Source: Microbacterium testaceum
Lineage (GTDB): Bacteria > Actinomycetota > Actinomycetes > Actinomycetales > Microbacteriaceae
Direction: 5' to 3'
Assembly (NCBI RefSeq): GCF_029761935.1
Contig: NZ_CP121699.1
Span: 930,001-994,000, forward strand
Length of the DNA: 64,000 nucleotides
Shown here: piece by piece, positions 42,302 to 49,930 of the stretch
Layout of the letters: every line of letters begins with the position of its first letter
How positions within the stretch are numbered: the first letter of the stretch is position 1
Program-made: the position numbers and the translations under genes
Notes under the pieces: model-generated
Database searches by the model: none
What the model saw: only the letters and a program-made list of their open reading frames with translations
Told to the model about the DNA's origin: nothing

Positions 42302-45136
42302 TCAATCGCTGAACGCCTGCTTGATCACTCGGGTGAGAGCCCGCACCTGCAGGGTTTCGTCCCGCTGCTCAAAGCGGGCGTCGACGTGCACGCTCGTCCC
42401 GCCACCGCCACCACTGCTGGTGTCGATGCCAGGCATGCGGCGGATCGCTTCGGCGAGGATGCCGATCGACCGGGGTGATCCGTCGAGCGGGATGAACGCC
42501 TCAGCGACGTCCCCGCGGTCGCCGACGACGCGCCACGTGTTCGGCGACACGACCGTCGCGCCGCCCGAGAGCGGGGTCAGGTCGGGGATGCCGCCGCTGG
42601 CCATGAACTCGACGAGGTTGCCCTTCGCGTTCGGGAGTGCGACGCGCCCACCAGGGAGCTGCACCGACCCGTCACCACGAACGCGGACGACGATCTCGCG
42701 ACCGTCGTTGAGCTGCACGAGACGGTCGATCGAGTTGCTCGCCGGGGACGTGTCCGCCTTGATTACGACGCTGCCGTCGGGCAACGTCTCGATCCGCTGC
42801 GCGAGGCTCTGCGCGAGAGCCTGCTGCTCTGGGGCGTTCGATGAGAACTCGGTGCGCGCCGACGGCGGGGTGCGGAGCACCTGGTCGATGAGCGCGGCGG
42901 CCGCGTCACGACCGATGCCCATCTGCTCGATCTGGCCGATCAGCGCATCACGAGCGGTGTTGTACCGCCCGGTGAGCTCGTCCTGTCCCTCCCCCGCCCG
43001 CTGTGCTGCGTCGAGCTCCGACTCGAGCGCGGATGCCGCGTTGCGGATCTGCGTTTCGAGCGCCGCCCCGGACGCGGACGCGTTGAGGTGGGCGAGGTCT
43101 ACCCCCTCGAGCGAGAGTCGCGCGCCGTCGCCGTCGAGGCCGACGGTCTCGAGCGCGCTGGCCAGTCGGAGGGAGGCGTCGTTCAGGTACCCCATCGCGA
43201 CGGCGCCCTCGCCGAACTCGTTGACCTTTGAGCGAACGACCTCGAGCCCACCGAGCAGTCGACCCCGGATGGTGTCGGACGCCGCCTGCGTCTTCTCGTC
43301 GAAGTCGCGCATCCCGTCCCGCAGACCCTCGAGCTGCGAGGTGTCTGCGAACGGGTTGATGGCCTTCTGCAGTCCGATCAGCAGGTCGACCATGTCGGCG
43401 CCCGGGCCTGCGATGAGGTCACCGAACCCGGCGGCTCCGTCGGCCGCGGCGTTGACCATGGACTCACCGAAGTCGAGTGCCCCGTTGACGAGGTCGAGGA
43501 AGAACTGCGTCACCGGTCCCCGGTTCTCGGAGATGAACGTGGCGACGTCTGCCAGCGGCTGCGAGAAGCCGGCGGCGAGCGTGCCCTTGATGCCGTCCAT
43601 GGCGACTTCGATGTTGCGTCCGGCCTGCTCGATGCGGGTCGCGTCGTTGTTTGAGATGGTGTCAAACATCTTCTGCGCGGCACCCTGCACCTGGCCGAGC
43701 TGGTCGACCGCGTTCGACAGGTCGAGTGCGAAGAGCGCGTCGCCCATGTCCTCGGCTTTCGTGCCGAAGAGCTCGACAGCGGCAGCGTTGCGCTGCACGG
43801 GGTCTTCGATCTCGCGGAGCTTGTTCAGCACCTCCTGCAGACCGTCGCGGGCGTCGCCGCCGCCGCGGGCGATCTTCGCCGTCATATCCTCGGCGGAGAG
43901 GCCGAGGCGCTCGAACCCGGCGGCGGATGCCTTGGACCCGTCGGTGGCGCGGATCTGGAATTCCTTGAGCGCGTCGGCGACGACGTCGCTGTTGCGCGCG
44001 CCGGCCTCGAGTCCCTGGTTGATGAGACCGAGAGATTCGGCACCGCTGAGCCCGAGGCGCTTGAGCACGACGGGGTACTCGGTGAACGTGTCGAGCAAAT
44101 CCTCGCCACGGTTGACGCCTTCGCGCTGTCCGGCGGCGAGGAGGTCGAACGCTTCCTGCGCGGAGGATGCGAGGCCCGTCTTGAGCAGCGTCGTGACCGC
44201 AGTGGCCGTGGGGCGCACGTCCTCTTCGAGGGCGCTGGAGATCCCCGACAGGCCCTCGACGACACGCTTTGCCTGGGCGGTGGTGCTCTTGTCGTCGATG
44301 ATGTCGAACTGCAGCGCGAGCCGGGCGGTGTCGAGGTTCGCCTCGATGGAGTCGCCGAAGACGTTCGCGTACGCCTCCCCCGCGGCCCGGCCGATGCGCA
44401 GCGCCGATGCCGGGCTGATACCGGTGAGCGCTTCGAGGCGGTCGAAGCCGACCTCCTGCTGCAGCCCATCCTGGATGGCGCCGGTGATGGCCTTGCCGAT
44501 AGCGACACCGGCGAGGATGATCCCGCCGGCGACGGGGATGGCGGTCAGCGCGGAGACGAGGGAATCCTCGACGCCGGAGCCGATGACGGTGCCGACCTTC
44601 TCCCCCGCGCCGCGGGTGGCGCCGTCGAGCGACGACACGAGCGAAGAGCCACCGGCGGCGCCGGCCTTGTCGGCGGCGCTCTTCGCGGCGGGCTCGAGCT
44701 TGTCGAGTTGGGAGACGGCCTTGACGGTGTCGGCGTCCACCTCGACGGTCGCGCGGAGGCTTTTGAGCCGATCGGACTGCTGCTCGAGGCGGGCGAGGTT
44801 GGCCTCGGCTCGCTTCACCTCGGCGGTGACCTCGAACCCCGCCTCGCCGCGGATGGTGAGGTCCTCGACCTTCGCCTTCGCGCGCTCGAGCGCCTTGTCC
44901 GTGCGGGTGATGTCGGCGTCGAGTTGCAGCACGGCCCGCTCGGAGACGAGCTTCCTCGCCTCCGCGGCGACCCGGTCCAGGTCCGCGAGGGCTTCGCTCG
45001 CGTCACCGTCGACCTTCTGGGTGACGGCGTTCGACTCGATGCGCTGGGCGGAGGCCTTGACCTTCTGCTCGCCCTTGTCGATGTCGGAGGTGTTTGCGGT
45101 GTACAGCACCTCGAGTTCGGCGGCGCGTAGGGCCAC
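42302..45136 (-). CDS. Tail tape measure protein
   Basis: 944 aa from GTG 45136. It is the longest prophage protein. A helical N-terminus (DIDKGEQKVKASAQRIESNA), an internal hydrophobic segment (PVAGGIILAGVAIGKAITGA) and a phage tail-tape domain with TAVTTLLKTGLASSAQEAFD, AAGQREGVNRGEDLLDTF and NAAAVELFGTKAEDMGDALF are all standard for this family. It spans the tail tube and sets its length; at about 1.5 angstroms per residue the tail would be about 140 nm. The C-terminal FMASGGIPDL / VVGDRGDVAEAFIPLDGSP segment is also typical. Confidence 0.93.
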   Translation of the reverse strand: MALRAAELEVLYTANTSDIDKGEQKVKASAQRIESNAVTQKVDGDASEALADLDRVAAEARKLVSERAVLQLDADITRTDKALERAKAKVEDLTIRGEAGFEVTAEVKRAEANLARLEQQSDRLKSLRATVEVDADTVKAVSQLDKLEPAAKSAADKAGAAGGSSLVSSLDGATRGAGEKVGTVIGSGVEDSLVSALTAIPVAGGIILAGVAIGKAITGAIQDGLQQEVGFDRLEALTGISPASALRIGRAAGEAYANVFGDSIEANLDTARLALQFDIIDDKSTTAQAKRVVEGLSGISSALEEDVRPTATAVTTLLKTGLASSAQEAFDLLAAGQREGVNRGEDLLDTFTEYPVVLKRLGLSGAESLGLINQGLEAGARNSDVVADALKEFQIRATDGSKASAAGFERLGLSAEDMTAKIARGGGDARDGLQEVLNKLREIEDPVQRNAAAVELFGTKAEDMGDALFALDLSNAVDQLGQVQGAAQKMFDTISNNDATRIEQAGRNIEVAMDGIKGTLAAGFSQPLADVATFISENRGPVTQFFLDLVNGALDFGESMVNAAADGAAGFGDLIAGPGADMVDLLIGLQKAINPFADTSQLEGLRDGMRDFDEKTQAASDTIRGRLLGGLEVVRSKVNEFGEGAVAMGYLNDASLRLASALETVGLDGDGARLSLEGVDLAHLNASASGAALETQIRNAASALESELDAAQRAGEGQDELTGRYNTARDALIGQIEQMGIGRDAAAALIDQVLRTPPSARTEFSSNAPEQQALAQSLAQRIETLPDGSVVIKADTSPASNSIDRLVQLNDGREIVVRVRGDGSVQLPGGRVALPNAKGNLVEFMASGGIPDLTPLSGGATVVSPNTWRVVGDRGDVAEAFIPLDGSPRSIGILAEAIRRMPGIDTSSGGGGGTSVHVDARFEQRDETLQVRALTRVIKQAFSD

Positions 45137-45139
45137 GGG

Positions 45140-45403
45140 TCACCTCCGTTTCAGGACCTCCCGCAGCCGTGTGGGCGAGTCGATGAGGTCGAAGATGGCG
45201 GCGCGGACGCTCAGCCAGGGGCCGTCGAGCACGTCGCGGCGGTGTAGGTCGATGCCGCGGGTGAGAAGCTCGGCGACGACGAGCCGCCAGTGGGAGACGA
45301 TCGCCAGCCAGGACGTGTCCAGGGTGGGGCCGTCGGCCTGCGCGGTCTTCGCCTGCACCTCCGGCGGGACGCGGTAGTCGGCGTAGATGGGGACGCCGGT
45401 CAC
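45140..45403 (-). CDS. Tail assembly chaperone, downstream (frameshift) part
   Basis: 87 aa if translated alone from GTG 45403 (GTGA overlap). More likely it is expressed mainly by -1 frameshifting from the preceding gene. The frame is open upstream through SVDALTPEEWARYGVGELID to the slip site at 45469-45475, so the fused protein gains 109 residues, 242 aa in all. The segment contains HDVTGVPIYADYRVPPEVQA and SWLAIVSHWRLVVAELLTRG. It corresponds to the 'GT'-type extension of tail assembly chaperones, which binds the tape measure protein during tail assembly. Confidence 0.78.
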   Translation of the reverse strand: MTGVPIYADYRVPPEVQAKTAQADGPTLDTSWLAIVSHWRLVVAELLTRGIDLHRRDVLDGPWLSVRAAIFDLIDSPTRLREVLKRR

Positions 45404-45867
45404 GTCGTGGTCAATGAGCTCTCCGACGCCGTACCGCGCCCACTCCTCAGGAGTAAGCGCGTCAACGCTTTTGGGGCGTCACCGTCCGCTTCGTCGTCGA
45501 CGTCGGGACGCTGGGCCCAGACGAGAGTGGCGAACGCGTCGGCGTACTCGCGACCTCGGGCCCAGTAGAACACCGAGTAGGTGTGCATCCGGCTGAGGGT
45601 GAAGACGTCCACCCCGTCGGCGACCATCTCGGCGGCGGCCGTGCCGAGGCCGGGGCGCTCCTCCCCCGTGATGGTGGCGAGCACATCGGCCACCCCCTGA
45701 GGGAAATCGCCAGTGACGATCTTGAAGTCGATCTCTGCTCGGACGGCGAGGGCGAGGATCTTCTTCGCCCGCTCGACGCTGGGGGCCGGAACCGTGTAGG
45801 TCCGGTCCCCCAGCGGCATCTTGAGTCCGGGCGCGACCCACTCCGAGAAGTCGACCGCGCTGGACAC
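45400..45867 (-). CDS. Tail assembly chaperone, upstream part
   Basis: 155 aa from GTG 45867, 2 bp after the major tail protein stop. Contains FSEWVAPGLKMPLGDRTYTV, ERAKKILALAVRAEIDFKIV and MVADGVDVFTLSRMHTYSVF. Similar to the DUF7426-type chaperones of actinophages. Its last 22 codons lie beyond a CCCAAAA slippery heptamer and encode a short alternate tail (DAPKALTRLLLRSGRGTASE). This is the 'G' product of a G/GT pair as in phage lambda. Confidence 0.82.
   Translation of the reverse strand: MSSAVDFSEWVAPGLKMPLGDRTYTVPAPSVERAKKILALAVRAEIDFKIVTGDFPQGVADVLATITGEERPGLGTAAAEMVADGVDVFTLSRMHTYSVFYWARGREYADAFATLVWAQRPDVDDEADGDAPKALTRLLLRSGRGTASESSLTTT
45469..45475 (-). promoter_or_regulatory. Programmed -1 ribosomal frameshift site
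   Basis: On the minus strand the sequence is C CCA AAA, the canonical X XXY YYZ heptamer in the frame of the upstream chaperone gene. A -1 slip leads directly into the open frame of the downstream chaperone part, with no stop before 45140. The position 22 codons before the zero-frame stop and the conserved G/GT arrangement support it. Confidence 0.78.
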
Positions 45868-45869
45868 GG

Positions 45870-46670
45870 TCAGGCCGTCCGGGTGAAGGGACGAGCCGCG
45901 GCGGTGCCGGCGGTGGACTTCACGACCACGTTGGCCGCACCAGCCGCGCCGGCCGGGACGATCGCGGTGAGCGCGGTCGCGCTGACGACGTTGTAGTCGG
46001 TCGCGTTGGTCGCGCCGAACTTCACGCCGTCCGCGCCGGTGACGAGCACCGTGCCGGCGGCGTCCTTGAACCCGGTGCCGCGGATGGTGACGAGCACCCC
46101 GGCCGGGCCGGTGGCCGGCTCGAGCAGGGACACGATGGGCGCGTCTCCGGGCCACCCGATGAACGGGTTCTCGATCTCCTCGTAGGCGCCGACACCGGTG
46201 AGGGTCCAGTTCCACGTCTCCGTCTGACCGTCGGGGGCGGTCTGCCCACGCTGGTAGCTGACGGTGGCGAAGCCCTGGCCGGCGTCTTCCAGGTTGGGGG
46301 CGCCCTTGGCGGGCTTGTGGAAGAACTGCACCTCGATCTCGGCGTCCAGGTCGAGTGCCGACGGGAGCGTCCGCGCGCGAAGCGCTTCGATCTCGGGCAG
46401 GTACTCGCCGGTCGTGAGAGACCGGTTGACGTGGGTCGAGAACGCGAGCGCGAACGACCATCCGTCGACGCTGTTGTTCTGGGATCCGGCGTCGTCGTAG
46501 GTGCGGGCGTCGCTGGTGGTGGGGGTGAACGTGGGGCTGTAGCCGAACAGGCGGCGCACGTCGATGAAGTCGGCGGGCTCGTCGCGGGCGGCGACGTTGA
46601 CGCGGACGCCGTACTCGTAGGACTTGCCCCGGACGAAGCCGGCGGGGATGGGGACACGCTTGTTGCTCAC
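45870..46670 (-). CDS. Major tail protein with C-terminal Ig-like (IPT/TIG) domain
   Basis: 266 aa from GTG 46670 (4-bp overlap). The tube-forming domain has KSYEYGVRVNVAARDEPADF, TTSDARTYDDAGSQNNSVDG and FHKPAKGAPNLEDAGQGFAT. Residues about 185-266 form a separate IPT/TIG immunoglobulin-like domain: PIVSLLEPATGPAGVLVTIR, GTGFKDAAGTVLVTGADGVK, TALTAIVPAGAAGAANVVVK. Such Ig-like domains decorate the outside of phage tail tubes and may weakly bind the host surface. Gene order before the chaperone pair is as expected. Confidence 0.87.
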   Translation of the reverse strand: MSNKRVPIPAGFVRGKSYEYGVRVNVAARDEPADFIDVRRLFGYSPTFTPTTSDARTYDDAGSQNNSVDGWSFALAFSTHVNRSLTTGEYLPEIEALRARTLPSALDLDAEIEVQFFHKPAKGAPNLEDAGQGFATVSYQRGQTAPDGQTETWNWTLTGVGAYEEIENPFIGWPGDAPIVSLLEPATGPAGVLVTIRGTGFKDAAGTVLVTGADGVKFGATNATDYNVVSATALTAIVPAGAAGAANVVVKSTAGTAAARPFTRTA

Positions 46671-47089
46671 GACGGAGCCTCCTCATTGTCGAAGATGATC
46701 AGGTAGTTGTCGGTGCGCCCTTCGCGCCCGTTCTGGTCGACCCCGGCGGGATCGAACGAGGTGCGGGTGACTGCGCTGACGACGCCCTCCCGCAGCAGGC
46801 GCCGAAGGTGGGCGAAGGCGGCGTCCGCGACACGGTTCGCGTCGTTCGGGTCACCCTCGTTGCCGCGGGAGCGGAGCTGTACGCGGCGGGTCTTGGTGTC
46901 GGTCTCGTCGTCGTCTTCGCCGCCGAAGATGCGGGCGCCGATGGCGCGACGGGCGTCCGCCGGGATGCCGCCTTCGAAGACGTGAGTGACGTCGTCCGTG
47001 AAGTCGTACGGGTCGTCGGCGGACCACAGCCAGCCGTGGATCGTTCCGAGCTGCTCGACGAGCCACCGGGTCAGGTCGGCGTCATCCAA
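46667..47089 (-). CDS. Tail terminator-like protein
   Basis: 140 aa from TTG 47089, overlapping the upstream gene by 8 bp; no ATG or GTG lies in frame near the conserved start. Contains LTRWLVEQLGTIHGWLWSAD, FEGGIPADARRAIGARIFGG and VADAAFAHLRRLLREGVVSA. Size, alpha/beta pattern and location directly before the major tail protein fit the tail terminator (gpU-like/minor capsid) protein that caps the tail tube. The family call is positional. Confidence 0.6.
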   Translation of the reverse strand: MDDADLTRWLVEQLGTIHGWLWSADDPYDFTDDVTHVFEGGIPADARRAIGARIFGGEDDDETDTKTRRVQLRSRGNEGDPNDANRVADAAFAHLRRLLREGVVSAVTRTSFDPAGVDQNGREGRTDNYLIIFDNEEAPS

Positions 47090-47396
47090 GGTCGGCTCGG
47101 TTCTGCGCGGCGATGATGGGTCCGATGTCGACCTGGTCGACCGCGGCCTCCGCGAACTTAGGCTGCCCGTTGGTGTGCTGGTAGTCGAGGTTCTCGTTCT
47201 GCAGCCGAGAGATCGGCGACTTGAAACCGACCTGCACGGTGAGGTCCTCGACGGTGACGAACCCGGACTTGTCGGACTCGCCCGTGTCGGTGGGGCTGAG
47301 TTCCTTCATCCGCTTCAGCACCGCGGCGCCACCCTTGCGGAGGCCCTTCTGGATGGACGCTTCGAGCTGGGTCTTGATGGGGTTGAATCTCGCCAC
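47082..47396 (-). CDS. HK97 gp10-like head-tail joining protein
   Basis: 104 aa from GTG 47396, with GAGGAG 7 nt upstream; a GTG at 47411 in a 4-bp overlap is the alternative. Contains FNPIKTQLEASIQKGLRKGG, LKRMKELSPTDTGESDKSGF and VQVGFKSPISRLQNENLDYQ with a C-terminus HTNGQPKFAEAAVD. The 'SP.DTG.S..SG.V' segment, basic N-terminal helix and '..YQHTNGQPKF' are typical of HK97-gp10-like proteins that act in head-tail connection. Confidence 0.7.
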   Translation of the reverse strand: MARFNPIKTQLEASIQKGLRKGGAAVLKRMKELSPTDTGESDKSGFVTVEDLTVQVGFKSPISRLQNENLDYQHTNGQPKFAEAAVDQVDIGPIIAAQNRADLG

Positions 47397-47407
47397 GAGC
47401 GGTCTCC

Positions 47408-47734
47408 TCACTGCAGGGACAGGATCAGGTGGGACGGCAGCGGCGGGAGGTTCTCGTCGCGCTGCACGGCGATGACGCGCGCGCGGCGGGCACCCACTCG
47501 TCCGGCCCAGACGGTGACCATCGACCCGACCGGCACGGCTGCGCTGATGGGGACGGTGACCTGCGTGTTGGAAACGTGCTCGTTCGCGTCCGCGCCGACG
47601 ACGATGCGCTGCTGGTCCTTCACCTCAGCCGCGACGGTGCGGGGTTCGGCGAAGCGGGTACCGGATCCGCCTGCGGGGATGGCGTCTTCGACGGTGACGG
47701 TGTGGGGAAACCAGAACGGGGACGCCCAGCTCAC
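47408..47734 (-). CDS. Head-tail connector protein (Ht-type stopper)
   Basis: 108 aa from GTG 47734 (GTGA overlap). All-beta small protein: SWASPFWFPHTVTVEDAIPA, TRFAEPRTVAAEVKDQQRIV and SNTQVTVPISAAVPVGSMVT. The PHTVTVE...G..TRFAEPRTV..EVKD..R.V..A pattern resembles phage head completion (gpFII/SPP1 gp16-like stopper) proteins. Gene order between the adaptor and gp10-like genes supports this. Confidence 0.65.
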   Translation of the reverse strand: MSWASPFWFPHTVTVEDAIPAGGSGTRFAEPRTVAAEVKDQQRIVVGADANEHVSNTQVTVPISAAVPVGSMVTVWAGRVGARRARVIAVQRDENLPPLPSHLILSLQ

Positions 47735-48102
47735 GGCTTGCCCTCCGGCCAGATGCGCGAGAGGGGGCGGTCGGTGGGGAAGCTGCCGAGCGGGCCCGCA
47801 TGGGTCGATTCGGGGATGCCGAAGATGAGGCGGAGGTCGCGGAGGTCGGTGGGGGCGAAGGCGTGGCCGACGTCGCGGAGGGTCATGCTGGTGCCGTTGC
47901 GGCTCATCGACTGGACGGCGCCGGTGCCGGTCTCGGCCCACCGGTTCGCGACGCGTTTGAGCACGGCGATCGCGTCCTTCTTCGCCTCGGTGGCGTCGGG
48001 GACGGTGCGCACCTGCGGGGCGATGTCCGCCGCGCGGAGGAGGATCACCCGGCCGAGGTCTTCGTCGGGGGTGATGTCGCTGTGCGTGATGCCGTCGACC
48101 AT
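47731..48102 (-). CDS. Head-tail adaptor protein
   Basis: 123 aa from ATG 48102, with GGAGGG 7 nt upstream; the frame stays open to 48213 and a longer form with a CLAC start segment cannot be excluded. Alpha-helical: ITHSDITPDEDLGRVILLRA, ADIAPQVRTVPDATEAKKDA, IAVLKRVANRWAETGTGAVQ. Helical gp6/gp15-like adaptors have this size and lie next after the capsid genes. 174 bp upstream, to the 116-aa gene, contain no other convincing gene. Confidence 0.6.
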   Translation of the reverse strand: MVDGITHSDITPDEDLGRVILLRAADIAPQVRTVPDATEAKKDAIAVLKRVANRWAETGTGAVQSMSRNGTSMTLRDVGHAFAPTDLRDLRLIFGIPESTHAGPLGSFPTDRPLSRIWPEGKP

Positions 48103-48276
48103 GGAACGTCCCTCCGCGGTGAGCGCCCCGTAGAGCGCGCGAGAACGGCGGACCCGTCTCGTAGGTGCTGGCGCGCGCGTGAGCGCGCAGGCGAGGCACG
48201 TGGCACTCGCCATGGGGTGATGCGGGGCGGTCCCGGCGCGTGATGCGCACGAGACCGCCCCGACGGGTGATCGAAG

Positions 48277-48627
48277 TCAGGCGTTGACCGCGTCGTCGGC
48301 GACGAGCGCCGCGACGAGGTCTTCGCGCTTCGTTCCGGACGGCGCGATCTTCTTGTCGTCGTCGCGCCCCTCGTTGCGCTTCTCGATCTCGGTGGTGAGA
48401 TCGGGAACCGTGACGCCCTTGTAGGGCTCGTCTCCAGGAGCGCTGGTGGAGCCCTCGGCGGTGACGGTCTCGATGAGGCCGAGATCCTTGAGGCGCTTCA
48501 CCTCCTTGGCCGTGACCGACTCCGGGAGGAACCGGCCCTTATTGAGGTAGGTCTCGCCGCCCTGGGCGCCGGGGACCTTGACCACGATCATCGTCGCGGT
48601 CACGCGGTTACGGGTCTTGCTGGCCAT
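48277..48627 (-). CDS. Head-associated protein with Rho-N/SAP-like end
   Basis: 116 aa from ATG 48627; TTG 48633 overlapping the capsid stop is possible. N-terminal beta part with VTATMIVVKVPGAQGGETYL, NKGRFLPESVTAKEVKRLKD, LGLIETV. After a linker it ends in TVPDLTTEIEKRNEGRDDDK with GTKREDLVAALVADD, which is the helix-extension-helix of Rho-N/SAP-like modules. These modules are frequent in small proteins after actinophage capsid genes. Exact role unknown; perhaps DNA or head-fibre binding. Confidence 0.6.
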   Translation of the reverse strand: MASKTRNRVTATMIVVKVPGAQGGETYLNKGRFLPESVTAKEVKRLKDLGLIETVTAEGSTSAPGDEPYKGVTVPDLTTEIEKRNEGRDDDKKIAPSGTKREDLVAALVADDAVNA

Positions 48628-48629
48628 GC

Positions 48630-49553
48630 TCAAAGCCCCGTTCCGGTGATCGTGACGCCAGCCGTGGCGTCGGTGACGACGGGGACGGTGACGCGGCGCG
48701 AGCGGAGCAGGTAGCTGTCCGTCTCGTCCTGGCGGATCGACTTCGTCTCCACGCCGGGGAGTGCCCGGGTGTAGCCGGGCCCGCCGAGGTCCTCGTCCGC
48801 CATGCCGCCGAGCTCGTCGCTGTTCACCAGCAGCGGGGCGGCGGTGGGCACGTGGGGCGAGCGGAGCCAGATCAGGTCCAGCACGGTCGGCCAGGTGCCG
48901 GTGATGAGCGGGTTCGCGGCCTCACGGGGCAGGAGCCCCGCCTTGAGGAACGCGGCCATCACCTTGGCGTAGGCGGTCGGCTTCAGGACGATCGTGTCGA
49001 GCACGTGCCCTTCACCGGACTCCTCGGCCACGGCCTTCGCGCCCTCGACGGACAGGACGATGTTCTCGACGTCGTCCCAGGTGCCGGGCGAGGCGAAGGT
49101 GGCGGTGATCTTCGATGCGATGACGCCGAGCGCCGCCGAGTCGACGAACTTCACCATGCGGTTGACGAGCTGCAGCAGCGCGCGGTTGACGACGTCGATG
49201 CCGCGGCGCTTGATGGACTCGTCGGTGACGGGCGTGTCGCGACCCCACTTGGAGACGCGCGCGGCCGCGAGGTCGCCAGCGGTGACCTGGGAGCGCGGGT
49301 ACTCGCCGCCGGGCTCGATCGACTCGGGGTCGTCGGGCGCGAACAGCGGCTCGCCGTTCTCGTAGAGCACCGAGCCGCCAGCGCTGCGGAACCGACCCTT
49401 GAGCAACGCGTCGGAGATGAAGCGCTGCGCTGCGAGGGTGCGGATGCGACGGCCGATGGCGGTCTGCGAGCTGAGCAGCTGGTGGATCTGCTCGGTGGAC
49501 AGGTCTCCGGTGTTGTCGATCGCCGGGACCGGGTACGTCAGGGAGCTTCCCAT
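48630..49553 (-). CDS. Major capsid protein
   Basis: 307 aa from ATG 49553, with AAGGAGAA upstream. N-terminal arm TEQIHQLLSSQTAIGRRIRT, then ISDALLKGRFRSAGGSVLYE, EPLFAPDDPESIEPGGEYPR. The P domain has VNRALLQLVNRMVKFVDSAA and LKPTAYAKVMAAFLKAGLLP, with a final ETDSYLLRSRRVTVPVVTDA strand. This is the pattern of HK97-fold capsid proteins of Microbacterium- and Gordonia-type siphoviruses. The location between decoration and connector genes fits. Confidence 0.85.
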   Translation of the reverse strand: MGSSLTYPVPAIDNTGDLSTEQIHQLLSSQTAIGRRIRTLAAQRFISDALLKGRFRSAGGSVLYENGEPLFAPDDPESIEPGGEYPRSQVTAGDLAAARVSKWGRDTPVTDESIKRRGIDVVNRALLQLVNRMVKFVDSAALGVIASKITATFASPGTWDDVENIVLSVEGAKAVAEESGEGHVLDTIVLKPTAYAKVMAAFLKAGLLPREAANPLITGTWPTVLDLIWLRSPHVPTAAPLLVNSDELGGMADEDLGGPGYTRALPGVETKSIRQDETDSYLLRSRRVTVPVVTDATAGVTITGTGL

Positions 49554-49569
49554 CGGTTCGTTCTCCTTC

Positions 49570-49929
49570 TCAGTCCAGTGCGACCTGGACCAGCTGGTCC
49601 GCCGCGGTGGTGGTGGTGATGGCGAGGCCGTTGCCGGTCTCACCGTTGGCGACGGCCTGCACCTTGCCGCCGGCAGCGGGCTTGATGCGGGTGCCGGCGG
49701 TGATGGCGCCGCTCGCGACGAGCTTCTGCACGCCGCCGCGGAGCACGAGGACGTCTTCGCCGTCCTTGGCGTCGCGTGCGGCTGCGCCGAAGACCTTCAC
49801 GCTGAGGGCCGCGGCGTGCGACACCTCTCGCGGGCCGGTGATTTCGACGAGGCGTCCGCCGATGACGTCGGCGCCGGCGATGCACGTGATGCTCGCGCCG
49901 GGCTCGAAGGTGTGGATGTGGTCAGCCAT
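49570..49929 (-). CDS. Capsid decoration-like protein (DUF2190-like)
   Basis: 119 aa from ATG 49929. Beta-barrel type, with HTFEPGASITCIAGADVIGG, VSHAAALSVKVFGAAARDAK, VQKLVASGAITAGTRIKPAA and GGKVQAVANGETGNGLAITT. The 'ITAG..V..A..GKVQ.....G...G.A....AG.' pattern is that of DUF2190/decoration proteins that bind the outside of capsids. It lies between the protease/scaffold and the major capsid gene, the usual place. Confidence 0.75.
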   Translation of the reverse strand: MADHIHTFEPGASITCIAGADVIGGRLVEITGPREVSHAAALSVKVFGAAARDAKDGEDVLVLRGGVQKLVASGAITAGTRIKPAAGGKVQAVANGETGNGLAITTTTAADQLVQVALD

Positions 49930-49930
49930 C

